This document shows, piece by piece, positions 25,621 to 35,533 of a stretch of DNA of 64,000 nucleotides. The notes under the pieces were generated by a model. It saw only the letters and a program-made list of their open reading frames with translations. It was not told the origin of the DNA and made no database searches. Source of the stretch: Bacteroidia bacterium (GTDB lineage Bacteria; Bacteroidota; Bacteroidia; B-17B0; Aurantibacillaceae). Each line of letters begins with the position of its first letter. The stretch's first letter is position 1. The translations under genes and the position numbers were made by a program. Where the stretch lies: positions 124,001-188,000 of the forward strand of contig JAEUTP010000027.1 of the NCBI GenBank assembly GCA_016787705.1, given 5' to 3'.

Positions 25621-26307
25621 ATGAGGGTAATTCTATATATAAGCTTTATACTTCTTTTTTTTCAAACTGCTATTGCACAGGTTAAGGTTATTAAACCTGT
25701 TAAAACACATCCACGTAAAACAACTCTTGCTTTTGGCGCGGGCGCTATGCGCAGTTTTATATTTTTGACACGAAATGTACAGGATAATAACGATGCTACT
25801 GGTTTTTCCGGATCGGTTGTTTATGGCGGGGAAAAAACTTTCAGGGGTTGTCTTGAATTTACTACATATAAAAAAATAAATATTGTGCCTACATGGTATG
25901 ATATTAAAGCCTATACCATTGAACTTAACGGACAGGCCCTTGCAAGATTTAAAAATACAAGAGCTTATTTTTATCCTTTATTTGGTTTTAGTTTTAACTC
26001 GTTTAAAGGTTATTTTACAGGCAAAAATGATTTTTTAAACCTTACCGGCAAGTATGAGCCAAATCAGGTTGCAAAAACAAATTGGTTTGGTGTTAACGTT
26101 GGTAGCGGTTATGAGCAATACTTTAAAAGGATAAGCATTTTTGGCGAATATAAAATGCGTATAGGTCGCTCAAATAAGCAATTAACTATTATGGATGTTT
26201 GTTTTAGCGCAGGGGTTAGATTTAATTTGCGCGTACCTTCTGTTTACAGCATTTTTAGTGGAACAAAAAATAGATACTTATTAGAATCCAAAGAGTCGGA
26301 GGATTAA
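25621..26307 (+). CDS. Outer-membrane beta-barrel-like protein
   Basis: The 228-residue protein has a signal peptide of about 20 residues (FFQTAIAQ). The remainder shows alternating strands with Gly and aromatic residues (FGAGAMRSFIFL, GFSGSVVYGGEK, YFYPLFGFSFNSF, GVNVGSGYEQYFKRISIFGE, DVCFSAGVRFNLRV), as in small eight-stranded outer-membrane proteins. A TAACTTTG -7 element at 25607-25614 lies just before the ATG, although the nearest TTTG is 25 bases further upstream. It precedes the antiporter gene by 7 bases, so the two may be co-transcribed. Confidence 0.7.
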   Translation: MRVILYISFILLFFQTAIAQVKVIKPVKTHPRKTTLAFGAGAMRSFIFLTRNVQDNNDATGFSGSVVYGGEKTFRGCLEFTTYKKINIVPTWYDIKAYTIELNGQALARFKNTRAYFYPLFGFSFNSFKGYFTGKNDFLNLTGKYEPNQVAKTNWFGVNVGSGYEQYFKRISIFGEYKMRIGRSNKQLTIMDVCFSAGVRFNLRVPSVYSIFSGTKNRYLLESKESED

Positions 26308-26314
26308 AACAATT

Positions 26315-28462
26315 ATGAGTACTATTCAAAATTATCTCTTAAACTTTAACCAGTTTTTTAGCCATTATTTGCCCCTTAAAAACCCGGTGCTTATTCTTGC
26401 TATTACATTATTGATTATTTTATTTTCACCACTTTTATTCAGGCGCTTTAAAATCCCAGGTATTATTGGTTTGATTATAGCAGGCGTAATTATTGGGCCT
26501 AATTCTTTTCATATCATCGAATCAACAAACAGCTTTGAGTTATTATCAAAAACAGGTTTATTGTATATTATGTTTTTAGCAGGTTTGGAGATTGATATGC
26601 AGGAGTTTCGCCAAAACCGTAGCAAGAGTATTTTATTTGGCGCTTTTACATTTTTAATTCCTATAAGTATTGGCTATTTAGTTTGTATTTATGTTTTTCA
26701 TTTTTCATTATGGTCGTCGGTATTATTGGCCAGCATGTTTAGTACACATACCTTGTTAAGCTATCCAATAGTAAGTAATATGGGAATTGTGAAGAACAGG
26801 GCAGTGCAAATTACTTTCGGCGGAACCATAATTACCGATTCGGCGGTGCTTATTTTACTGGGTATTATAACCAATATTGTAACCGGAGAAATGGACTCTA
26901 CTTTCTGGATCCGTATTATTATATCAATAGGTTTGTTATTCTTTTCTACACTTTATTTATTACCAAAAATAAGCCGCTGGTTTTTTAGAAATATCGAGGC
27001 GCAGGCCAGTTCGCATTACATTTATGTATTAGCTGTTGTTTTTATTTCAGGATTCTTAAGTGAACTTGCAGGCGTTGAACCCATTATCGGAGCATTTTTG
27101 GCAGGCTTGGGTTTAAATAAAATCATTCCGCACAACAGTATTTTAATGAACCGTATTGTTTTTATCGGTAATACCTTATTCATTCCTTTCTTTTTAATTA
27201 GTGCAGGTATGCTTGTAGACCTTAAATTGTTCTTTAAAGGAAGTGAGGCTCTTATATTTGCAGGAGTGCTTTGCGTTGTTGGTTTACTCACAAAATATTT
27301 TGCAGCATGGTTAACCGCTTTTATATATAAGTTTAGTAAGCCTGAGCGTAATATTATTTTTGGCTTAAGCGTTTCTCATGCCGCCGCTACTTTAGCTGTT
27401 ATTAAAGTTGGCTTTGATATTGGTTTGTTCGATCAGAATATTATTAATGCTACCATTATTTTAATTTTAATTTCCTGCCTTGTCAGTTCTTTTGTAAGTG
27501 AAAAAGCAGCAAGGAGAATTGCCGTACTCGAAAAAGATGTGAATCGTAAAACAAACGATAAAATTGAAAGGATATTGATACCTGTTAGTAATCCTGAAAA
27601 TATTCAGCGCTTAATTGATTTTTCTCTTTTAATTAAAGATCATAAATCATCCGAAGCCATTTATCCTTTATCAATAGTTGAAGATGATGCTGATGCTGAT
27701 GAAAAACTAAATGTGGTAAGAAAAGTGATTGAAGGTGCTGTTGAGCAAATTTCGAGTGGAGATAAAAAAGTTGAGGTATTAAAAAAAGTAGACTTAAGTA
27801 TTGTTGATGGGATAATAAGAACAGCCAAAGCTTACAATATTACCGATATTTTGATAAGCTATAAAGCGCAGCACGGCGCATCTAATCTTATATTCGGTAA
27901 TATTTCAGAAAACCTGTTGAGTAAGTCAAAACAGGCTATTATTATTTCAAAGATCCTGCAACCTCTTAATACATTTAAACGCATTGTTGTGTTACTTACG
28001 CCTAATGCAGAGCTTGAGAATGGTTTCATCCGTATGTCGGCTAAATTAAATAGCATTTTAAAACAGATAGGCAGTGAGTCGCACATTTACGGGTTAAGTA
28101 ATACGATCGATTATTTTAGTAAGGAGATAGGGGATAAGAAAAAGACTTTTTTTAAGTATAATACCATTGAAAATTTTGAGAATTTTGACCATATCAGTAA
28201 TCCAAAAGAGGACGATCTGTTTATTTTAGTAACTGCCCGTAAACAAACCGTGAGTTACGATTTTCATGTAGACGAAATGTCAAAAAAATTAAATAAAAGC
28301 CACGAGTTCACAAGCTTTGCAGTATTTTATCCTGAGATCTCGAAAGCCTTGCAGGATGGCCGTATTAGCGATATTACCAGCTCTTCATTAGAACATAACA
28401 TCGGAAAAGTAAAACAAAAAATAACCGGTATCTTTAAAAAAGAAGAAGACGGGGAAACATAA
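26315..28462 (+). CDS. CPA2-type (KefB-like) cation:proton antiporter with UspA-like tail
   Basis: The 715-residue protein has about 12-13 membrane spans (about 20-400) of the Na+/H+ exchanger superfamily. Typical segments are FKIPGIIGLIIAGVIIGPNS, LLYIMFLAGLEIDM and ELAGVEPIIGAFLAGLGLN. The cytoplasmic part (about 405-700) lacks an RCK/TrkA-N dinucleotide motif and instead resembles universal-stress-protein-like domains (RILIPVSNPENIQRLIDFSL; ILISYKAQHGASNLIFGNIS). It would exchange monovalent cations for protons across the inner membrane. It starts with ATG 7 bases after the barrel-like gene. Confidence 0.9.
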   Translation: MSTIQNYLLNFNQFFSHYLPLKNPVLILAITLLIILFSPLLFRRFKIPGIIGLIIAGVIIGPNSFHIIESTNSFELLSKTGLLYIMFLAGLEIDMQEFRQNRSKSILFGAFTFLIPISIGYLVCIYVFHFSLWSSVLLASMFSTHTLLSYPIVSNMGIVKNRAVQITFGGTIITDSAVLILLGIITNIVTGEMDSTFWIRIIISIGLLFFSTLYLLPKISRWFFRNIEAQASSHYIYVLAVVFISGFLSELAGVEPIIGAFLAGLGLNKIIPHNSILMNRIVFIGNTLFIPFFLISAGMLVDLKLFFKGSEALIFAGVLCVVGLLTKYFAAWLTAFIYKFSKPERNIIFGLSVSHAAATLAVIKVGFDIGLFDQNIINATIILILISCLVSSFVSEKAARRIAVLEKDVNRKTNDKIERILIPVSNPENIQRLIDFSLLIKDHKSSEAIYPLSIVEDDADADEKLNVVRKVIEGAVEQISSGDKKVEVLKKVDLSIVDGIIRTAKAYNITDILISYKAQHGASNLIFGNISENLLSKSKQAIIISKILQPLNTFKRIVVLLTPNAELENGFIRMSAKLNSILKQIGSESHIYGLSNTIDYFSKEIGDKKKTFFKYNTIENFENFDHISNPKEDDLFILVTARKQTVSYDFHVDEMSKKLNKSHEFTSFAVFYPEISKALQDGRISDITSSSLEHNIGKVKQKITGIFKKEEDGET

Positions 28463-28500
28463 TTAGACTTTTGTTGTTTAATTATTAAATTTGCACCCGT

Positions 28501-29184
28501 TTGAATTTCGATTACACATATATTACGTTATTTGGTTACATTATTTTTGAACCAATGACGATTATTACCAATTTGCTGATATTTATGATCAGTATCTTTG
28601 CGTTTAAAAATCTTCGCAAATGCAATACGGTTTACTCAAATTCGATGGGTTGGTTTTTACTATTGGTTGGTATAAGTAGTTGTTTTGGTTCTACCGCTCA
28701 CGCTATTCATTACCAGGCGGGTGAATTGTTTTTTAATGTGATCTTTTATATTATGAACGCCCTTAGCCTGATTTCGGTTTATTTTTGTTTTAATGCGCCT
28801 TATACTTACTATAATATTCATAAAACTTCCAAAAATAAGATCATTCCTTTTATTGTAATGGCATGGATAGGCGCAGTTCTTATCTATACACTTATTCAAA
28901 ATAATTTTCTTATTGTAAAGATCCATGCCGGAATTGTTTTATTGTATTCGTTCATAACACATCTAATGATCTATATCAAAACTAAAGAAAAAGGAAGTGG
29001 TATTGTTGTTTTTGGAATAGGATTTTCTTTTTTATCTATTATTGTTCACTCACTTAAATTCTCTATTCATGAATGGTTCAATTACAAAGATCTTGCCCAC
29101 GTAATTATTTCTGTGACTATTTTTTATATCTATAAAGGTGCAAAAATAGTTTCTGCGATACCGGAATTGAAAAGGATAATTTAA
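28501..29184 (+). CDS. Seven-span membrane protein of unknown function
   Basis: The 227-residue protein has about seven hydrophobic segments and little else. TTG 28501 is preferred as the start because it keeps the first span intact with FGYIIFEPMTIITNLLIF, whose EP-x-T-x-x-TN pattern recalls an uncharacterised seven-span family (DUF6962-like, from memory). The ATG at 28555 would cut that span. A TAAATTTG element at 28486-28493 ends 7 bases before the TTG, so the message may be nearly leaderless. Conserved-looking His and Asn/Glu occur within the spans (TAHAIHYQAGE). The substrate is unknown. Confidence 0.65.
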   Translation: MNFDYTYITLFGYIIFEPMTIITNLLIFMISIFAFKNLRKCNTVYSNSMGWFLLLVGISSCFGSTAHAIHYQAGELFFNVIFYIMNALSLISVYFCFNAPYTYYNIHKTSKNKIIPFIVMAWIGAVLIYTLIQNNFLIVKIHAGIVLLYSFITHLMIYIKTKEKGSGIVVFGIGFSFLSIIVHSLKFSIHEWFNYKDLAHVIISVTIFYIYKGAKIVSAIPELKRII

Positions 29185-32100
29185 TTATTGCAAAGCAGTT
29201 TCTTTTGCTTTTTCTTTCTTTTTTATTTTTTCGAGATACCTCTTAAAGAGCTGTTCAAAAGTCTCAAACTCTTCTCGGTAAAAAAGACCAACACCTTGTG
29301 TATATTGACCGCCATTGGTAGCAATTTGTGTATTATCATTGCTTCGGTTAAATCCTTTCACACGATATCTGCCATCATCAGAAAGTTTGTATTCGATATT
29401 TACATCACCAATTAATCCGTTATTTTTCGCCTGGCTATTATTACTGCTGTTTACTCCAAAATTTCCATCAACTGTAACCTTATTGTTTAAAAATTGTTTA
29501 CTTAAGGCAAGATCAACCTCCTGGCTGTTTTGATTTCCGGCACGGTAATTTACACCCACCTGTAGATCTTTTATACCTGTTAAATTGCCAAAATATGTAT
29601 TTAGGAATTCACTCATACGATTACTTAATAACTCACTACCTGTTGAAGCGGCAGCGCCGCCGGCTGTTACGCCACCACCATTGCTATTGTAAATTTGTGG
29701 GGTAACAAAACTTCTGAATAATAAAAATGAAAATACCTGTCTGTTAAGTTCAGCCTCGTCGCTTAAAACATTAGCAATACGCGATTTTGCGGTTGCATCC
29801 AAACTTGGAAAATCTACAGCAAAATTAATGTTAGGCGAAAATAATTTATTTGTAATTAATAATTTACAATCTACCGGAAACCGCCCTTTGTATCTATCAG
29901 TTGTATCATTTAATAAAGGTGCAACCGAAGCTCGTTGCTTATAACTGGTGGCAATATCAATTTCTGCATCTGTAGGATTGCCGCTCCAGGATATTGTACT
30001 GCCCGCATCAATTTCAAATTTTTTATTGATCACATTTTCAAGCGTAAATAAATAATCGCCATTAGTGATCATATAATCGCCATACATTTCAAATTTACCA
30101 AGTGTGCTTATTTTTAAATTCAGATCTCCTTCACCCTGCACATTCAAGGCATCACCATTCGCATTATCTAAAATTATATTTACAGTTAATTCAGGGCTTG
30201 CTTTAATGTTCATATCTAAACTAAGTCCGGATAAAGAATTTTCTACTTTCTTTTGTACCGTATCTTTTTTTACAAAGTGAATAAAATCCGATTCAGACAC
30301 ATCTGCAGGGCCATCCAAAGGAAGAATGAATTTTGAATTTTTATTGGTTGCAGCATTTACCTCCATATGCAGGTTATTTAAAAATCCGTAAATGCCCATA
30401 TTACCGGTTGAATATACTTTTCCGTAAAACGTGTTATTTTGATTAATGGTTGTATTTAAAACCAACATATTTTTATAAGTTACGTCGTAATCCAATTGTA
30501 TTTTAGAAAAATTAGAGTGAAAGACGTTACCGTTTATTGTTCCTTGAGGTGCAGCTTTTGTTTTTTTCTCTTTCATTAACTGATCGGCCATCGTTTTTTC
30601 GCGCATCACTAACTCACTAAAACGTATCTGATCAGGCATTATCTCAATATCCCCATCCATGTAATAGGTTACATTGGTGTAATCTACTTTTATCTCGCTT
30701 TTAAATAATTTAAAATTACCGTCAATCTTAATATTATCAGGTGTACCATGTATTTTCCCTTCACCTGATATTGGCCCATTATTGATCGTTAAAACCCCTT
30801 CCAGTAGTGGATTAAGTAATTTTAAATTGGCAGGTGAAGCTTTAATGTCAAGGTCTATACTTTCTTCTTTTCTATCTAAATAGTAATAACCTTTAAATGA
30901 AATGTTCTTCATTTTACCACTGCCATCAAATGCCGGAAGACCAAGAGTGGTATAGCCATCTGTAAAAATGGTTTTTGCTTTGGCATCAAAATTTGTTTTT
31001 ACAACCATCTCACCTAAAGTGTTGTTATTTATCTTGAGTGCATTAAAGCTAAGATCGCTGCCAAATGCAAAATTCTTTGGATCGTGAACTGTAACTCTAC
31101 CGTTCAATTGCCCTTCAAGATTTAATTTAATACTTCTTAAAAGCGGGTTAAATTGTTGCAGCACAACACTTGCCGTATTAATTACAAGACTATCACCCGC
31201 TTTATTGCTTAATGCTCCTGCAATACCAATGTTTTGTTCTTTATTGGTAAACAATAAAGGATTAATTAAAATATTGCCACTTGTATCAACTACTATAGGA
31301 TTAGAAGTAACAAGATTCCAGGTACTGCTATCACGTGTGGTAATAAAAAATTTATCGAAATTTAAAGTCGCTAAATTGTTGCTAAAAGAGAGTTTGCCAT
31401 TTATGCGTCCTGCATTTTTTGGCGAAGATCTATTATCCCATTCAAAATTGTATTTGGTATCTAGATCTTTTGATACTAAATACATAAAATAATTATTAAG
31501 GGTAATACTATCACTTAGCTGAATATCGCTGCCCTTAAATACAAGATTTATTTTGTTATTCTTAGAATAAGATTCAATAACATTATTATTAAGTTTTATT
31601 TTTCCATAACTAACCGAATCAGATTTTAAATTTACATTTAATAGGTTTTTAGACGCGTCAAAATCTCCACCAACAATAGTGTTTGGGCTCACGGCTAAAT
31701 TCTCAATAAATAATTCTCTAACTATCCTGAATTTTTTAACCGTGAGTTGAAACTTAAATGCGTCGGTATAAATGATTTTTGTTTTGATTTTGGGTACAAA
31801 TGTTGGATAATAAGAATGAAGTACCTGGTTAAATGCCATACCAAGATTATTGACATCAAACTTTCCATCAACGGTTAAATTAAAATAGTTTGAATTAATT
31901 ATCATGTGTTTATCAGCTGTTAGCTGGTCTAACTTAAGGTCAAATGTACTTATATTAAATTTTTTTGTTTCGTTCTTGTATTTAGTGTCATCAAAGTTGA
32001 TGGTGCCTGTTAAATTATTAAGGTTATTGCCCTTTAAATTAATTAAGATCTGTGTTGAAATCTGAGCCTCCTGTTTTGTGAAGTTTATTTTTTTCAGATC

Positions 32101-33699
32101 TAAATTATTTACGGTGGATATAAAATCCATTTCAGGTACTTTTTCTTTAAAATTTATATTACCGTTAAAATCAAAATCGGCGTTTGGATCTTTACTTGTA
32201 AGCAAGCCGTTAAATACTTTTTCTTTTATATTTCCATTAAGTTTAATGTTCTTATAAGAATAATTATTGTAATTAATTTTTAACACCTGCCCTTCAACAT
32301 CGGCGTCTAGAGATTTCAGTGAAACGCCTTTACCTTTAACCTCCGCATTAAGTGATAACGAATTAAGATTTGTAATTCCAAACAAAGTGCCAACATCAAA
32401 GCCTGAAGTTTGTAGTTTACCATGGTAAGCTACATCATCTGCTTTTTTGCCGATCTTAACACTTAATTGTGTTGCCAGGTTTCCCAGGCCAGTTTTAAAT
32501 TTACCGTAGGTTGTAAAATCGGTAACAAAACCATCAAATTTGCCTTTATATGAAATAGTACCAAGTCGCTTTAATTCAATCGGTAATTCTAATTTTTTAT
32601 TTTCAGAAAAAGGATAATCAGGGATCTTTATAAGATCAGTGTAATTAGTTGAAAGTTCTTCCACATCAAAATGTAAAAAGCTGGCATTAAAATCAGGTAA
32701 GCCGGTAATAGTTAAATTACCGTTAAAGCGTGTATGTTTGCCATATTTTAGTTTAAATTCTTTTAAATTAAGATCGTTAACATAACCTCTTACTTTCCCA
32801 GAAAGATAAACTATCTCTTTTAAGCCATTAAGCTCGCTGGTAAATGTGGCAATATCTTCAGATGCCAATTGCGTTCCGGGCAGCAGATCGGCTTTTATTT
32901 TCACTTTATTTAAAAAATCAGAGTAATCATCCCATGATTGAGAATAAAAATCTACATTTCCTTTTAGATATGTGTGTGGCGTTTTTATGATCAGTTTTTT
33001 TAATAATAGTTCTTTGCTGCTGATCTTTGCATCTGTAGTTAAATTTTTTAACACAAAGCCCGACTGTTCAATAGTGCGAACGTCATTTAATTTTACAAAT
33101 ATGGTATCTTTTTCAAATTTGATCTCGGAGAATTTACCGCTGGCTTTTGCAAAATGCAAATTATTAAAATTCATATTTTGCGATACCTTAGTATCTTTTT
33201 GTTCATCGCGGTAAGTAATGTTTACACTATCCAGATAAATATCACCAAGTTTTACTTCCCATTCTTTTGTTGGTGTTGTATCGACCGCTCCCGAATCAAA
33301 ATAATCAATCAAAAATTGAAAATTCATTGTACTATCGCCTTTATAGTTAACTATTTTGGCAGTTGAATTTTTTAATGTTATTTTTTTAAATTCTATTTTT
33401 TGATTTTTAAGATCAAGATTTCTTATATCCACTAAAAGATCGCCGGAAAAAAGTGTGTCGTTTTTTTTATCACTGATGAATACACCTTCTAAATTTGCTT
33501 TTTTTAAAAATTTAATATTAACCGCTTTTATGCTGATAGTGCTATTTAACTCTTTGCTCAGATAACCACTTGCTTTTTGACCAAGCCATGTTTGAAAAGA
33601 GGGAGATTGTACGGCAAAAAAGAGACTCACCCCTAATAATATTATAAATAGGGCCAGTACACCAAGTGTTTTAAAAAATATTCTTATAACTTTGCGCAA
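29185..33699 (-). CDS. tamB: TamB-type translocation and assembly module protein
   Basis: The 1504-residue protein has a single N-terminal membrane anchor (about 9-30, FKTLGVLALFIILLGVSLFF) and then a very long series of beta strands of the AsmA/TamB repeating-groove type. It ends in the DUF490/TamB C-terminal domain (about 1180-1490), including KISTLGKFEMYGDYMITNGD and FAVDFPSLDATAKSRIANVL. TamB-like proteins bridge the inner and outer membranes and help lipid transport or outer-membrane protein assembly. It is a single gene divergent from tsaD, with 54 bases between. No TamA partner is visible in the window. Confidence 0.9.
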   Translation of the reverse strand: MRKVIRIFFKTLGVLALFIILLGVSLFFAVQSPSFQTWLGQKASGYLSKELNSTISIKAVNIKFLKKANLEGVFISDKKNDTLFSGDLLVDIRNLDLKNQKIEFKKITLKNSTAKIVNYKGDSTMNFQFLIDYFDSGAVDTTPTKEWEVKLGDIYLDSVNITYRDEQKDTKVSQNMNFNNLHFAKASGKFSEIKFEKDTIFVKLNDVRTIEQSGFVLKNLTTDAKISSKELLLKKLIIKTPHTYLKGNVDFYSQSWDDYSDFLNKVKIKADLLPGTQLASEDIATFTSELNGLKEIVYLSGKVRGYVNDLNLKEFKLKYGKHTRFNGNLTITGLPDFNASFLHFDVEELSTNYTDLIKIPDYPFSENKKLELPIELKRLGTISYKGKFDGFVTDFTTYGKFKTGLGNLATQLSVKIGKKADDVAYHGKLQTSGFDVGTLFGITNLNSLSLNAEVKGKGVSLKSLDADVEGQVLKINYNNYSYKNIKLNGNIKEKVFNGLLTSKDPNADFDFNGNINFKEKVPEMDFISTVNNLDLKKINFTKQEAQISTQILINLKGNNLNNLTGTINFDDTKYKNETKKFNISTFDLKLDQLTADKHMIINSNYFNLTVDGKFDVNNLGMAFNQVLHSYYPTFVPKIKTKIIYTDAFKFQLTVKKFRIVRELFIENLAVSPNTIVGGDFDASKNLLNVNLKSDSVSYGKIKLNNNVIESYSKNNKINLVFKGSDIQLSDSITLNNYFMYLVSKDLDTKYNFEWDNRSSPKNAGRINGKLSFSNNLATLNFDKFFITTRDSSTWNLVTSNPIVVDTSGNILINPLLFTNKEQNIGIAGALSNKAGDSLVINTASVVLQQFNPLLRSIKLNLEGQLNGRVTVHDPKNFAFGSDLSFNALKINNNTLGEMVVKTNFDAKAKTIFTDGYTTLGLPAFDGSGKMKNISFKGYYYLDRKEESIDLDIKASPANLKLLNPLLEGVLTINNGPISGEGKIHGTPDNIKIDGNFKLFKSEIKVDYTNVTYYMDGDIEIMPDQIRFSELVMREKTMADQLMKEKKTKAAPQGTINGNVFHSNFSKIQLDYDVTYKNMLVLNTTINQNNTFYGKVYSTGNMGIYGFLNNLHMEVNAATNKNSKFILPLDGPADVSESDFIHFVKKDTVQKKVENSLSGLSLDMNIKASPELTVNIILDNANGDALNVQGEGDLNLKISTLGKFEMYGDYMITNGDYLFTLENVINKKFEIDAGSTISWSGNPTDAEIDIATSYKQRASVAPLLNDTTDRYKGRFPVDCKLLITNKLFSPNINFAVDFPSLDATAKSRIANVLSDEAELNRQVFSFLLFRSFVTPQIYNSNGGGVTAGGAAASTGSELLSNRMSEFLNTYFGNLTGIKDLQVGVNYRAGNQNSQEVDLALSKQFLNNKVTVDGNFGVNSSNNSQAKNNGLIGDVNIEYKLSDDGRYRVKGFNRSNDNTQIATNGGQYTQGVGLFYREEFETFEQLFKRYLEKIKKKEKAKETALQ

Positions 33700-33753
33700 G
33701 CTATGGCTTTGCTATAAAGATAAGCCAAAATTTGTTTTTACATATCCAAAAAA

Positions 33754-34776
33754 ATGCAAAATTTAAACACTTACATATTGGCAATAGAAAGCAGCTGTGA
33801 TGATACTTCCTGCGCTGTTTTGCTCAATAATACCGTGTTGGCAAATGTAACCGCAAATCAAAAGATTCATGAGCAATATGGTGGTGTTGTGCCTGAACTG
33901 GCCAGCCGCGACCATCAAAAGAACGTAGTACCTGTTGTAAACGAAGCACTAAAAGCGGCAAATATTAAAGCGGTGCAATTAAATGCAATAGCTGTAACCA
34001 TTGGCCCTGGATTAATGGGAAGCCTTTTGGTTGGTTTATCTTTTGCAAAATCAATGGCAATGGCATTAAATATTCCCTTAATTGAGGTTAATCATATGCA
34101 GGGTCATATTTTAGCGCATTTTATTAAAGAAGATGGCGGCGAGTTTCCGCAATTCCCTTTTTTATGCCTAACGGTTAGTGGCGGACACACACAATTGGTA
34201 AAGGCTACCGATCATTTAAGTTTCGAAGTATTGGGATCTACAATTGATGATGCGGTGGGCGAGGCCTTTGATAAAGCTGCAAAAGTAATGGGTTTGCCTT
34301 ATCCGGGCGGACCATTAATTGATAAATATGCAAAAGAGGGTGATGCAACAAAGTTTAAATTTTCATCTTCCAATGTTTCGGGATTTGATTATAGTTTTAG
34401 CGGTATAAAAACATCTTTTTTATATTTCATTCAAAATAATTTACAAAAGGATGCAGATTTTGTGACAAAAAATTTAAATGATATTTGCGCTTCCTATCAG
34501 CAACATTTAATTACAGTACTTTTAAAAAATGTAAAAGCGGTGTTAAAAGAAACAGGCATTAAACATTTGGCTATTGCAGGCGGTGTTTCGGCTAACAGTG
34601 AACTACGAAAACAAATTAAAAATTTAGAAAGTGAATTAAAGATCAAAACTTTCATTCCAAAATTTGAATATTGTACTGATAATGCTGCCATGATAGGCAT
34701 TGCAGGCTATTATAAATTTTTGAAAAAAGAATTTGGTGATCTTAGATCGGTACCGCAGGCTAGAATGAGCTTGTAA
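33754..34776 (+). CDS. tsaD: tRNA N6-adenosine threonylcarbamoyltransferase
   Basis: The 340-residue enzyme transfers the threonylcarbamoyl group to A37 of ANN-decoding tRNAs in complex with TsaB and TsaE. It has the ASKHA fold: ILAIESSCDDTSCAVL at the start, ASRDH (about 50-54), the metal-binding NHMQGH (His114 and His118), LTVSGGHTQLV, GSTIDDAVGEAFDKAAKVMG, YPGGP and AIAGGVSANSELR near the end, and DNAAMIG. Length and motif order are standard. The gene stands alone, divergent from tamB and convergent with the next gene two bases away. Confidence 0.97.
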   Translation: MQNLNTYILAIESSCDDTSCAVLLNNTVLANVTANQKIHEQYGGVVPELASRDHQKNVVPVVNEALKAANIKAVQLNAIAVTIGPGLMGSLLVGLSFAKSMAMALNIPLIEVNHMQGHILAHFIKEDGGEFPQFPFLCLTVSGGHTQLVKATDHLSFEVLGSTIDDAVGEAFDKAAKVMGLPYPGGPLIDKYAKEGDATKFKFSSSNVSGFDYSFSGIKTSFLYFIQNNLQKDADFVTKNLNDICASYQQHLITVLLKNVKAVLKETGIKHLAIAGGVSANSELRKQIKNLESELKIKTFIPKFEYCTDNAAMIGIAGYYKFLKKEFGDLRSVPQARMSL

Positions 34777-34778
34777 TT

Positions 34779-35513
34779 TTAAAGCTGGTACACCAGCAAC
34801 AAACAAATACCCGTAAATAAAAATATAAATGGGCTATCCCATGTATGTGGCGATTTAGCTTCGGCCATAGTGGCAACTATTGGTACACCAATAAATGCAC
34901 CTATTAATTGCGTAGTTGTAAAACTATTATGATAAACACAAATTGCTAATACTGATACTAAAAATACGCAGACACTGCCTTCAATGCTTCGGTTGTATTT
35001 AGTGTTTGTGAATAGAGCTTTTACTTTGTATTTGTGTTTTCCCCAGGTAATACCAATCGGCTCTGCCAGGCCATCGCCAATAGCATTTATTAGAATGATA
35101 ATAGGAATTGCTTCTGCGTGTCCCAAACGATCAAACAATAACCAAAGCGGAACTGCTACAATATAGGTGGCAAGGTATTGTGTAAAGAGCCACTTTAATG
35201 TATGGGGCCTGTCTTCCGGCCTGTCAAATGCTGCAAACATAATGGCAACGATCTTAATGTTTTCGCGGATCGGTTTTATGTAAATTATTAAAGTAGATAA
35301 ACCAACCATGGCAATTATTACCTGTGTATAAAAGCTTTCATTAAAAGGAAAAATAAGCTTTAAAAGATAAGGCGAAAAGAAAACAAAGAAGTGATTGATC
35401 TTTCTTGTATAATTTACTTTCCAATTAAATTTTAAAACTAACAATCCTTCTAAAAATACAATTAGATGAATCATAATAAACTCTGCGAATTGATTAATGA
35501 ACAAATTGCACAT
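34779..35513 (-). CDS. CTP-dependent polyprenol/diacylglycerol kinase-like membrane protein
   Basis: The 244-residue integral membrane protein has about six to seven spans. It carries RKINHFF (about 37-43) and the pair INAIGDGLAEPIG and RSIEGSVCVFL (about 180-190), matching the GDGxAxxxG and (K)RSxEGS motifs of the SEC59/VTE5 dolichol-phytol-diacylglycerol kinase family, which uses CTP as phosphate donor. The precise lipid substrate cannot be told. An internal Met (MIHLIVF, start 35474) is a possible alternative start. It follows the gene at 35534 by 20 bases on the same strand. Confidence 0.7.
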   Translation of the reverse strand: MCNLFINQFAEFIMIHLIVFLEGLLVLKFNWKVNYTRKINHFFVFFSPYLLKLIFPFNESFYTQVIIAMVGLSTLIIYIKPIRENIKIVAIMFAAFDRPEDRPHTLKWLFTQYLATYIVAVPLWLLFDRLGHAEAIPIIILINAIGDGLAEPIGITWGKHKYKVKALFTNTKYNRSIEGSVCVFLVSVLAICVYHNSFTTTQLIGAFIGVPIVATMAEAKSPHTWDSPFIFLFTGICLLLVYQL

Positions 35514-35533
35514 GGTTGGTTTAACTAAAATGT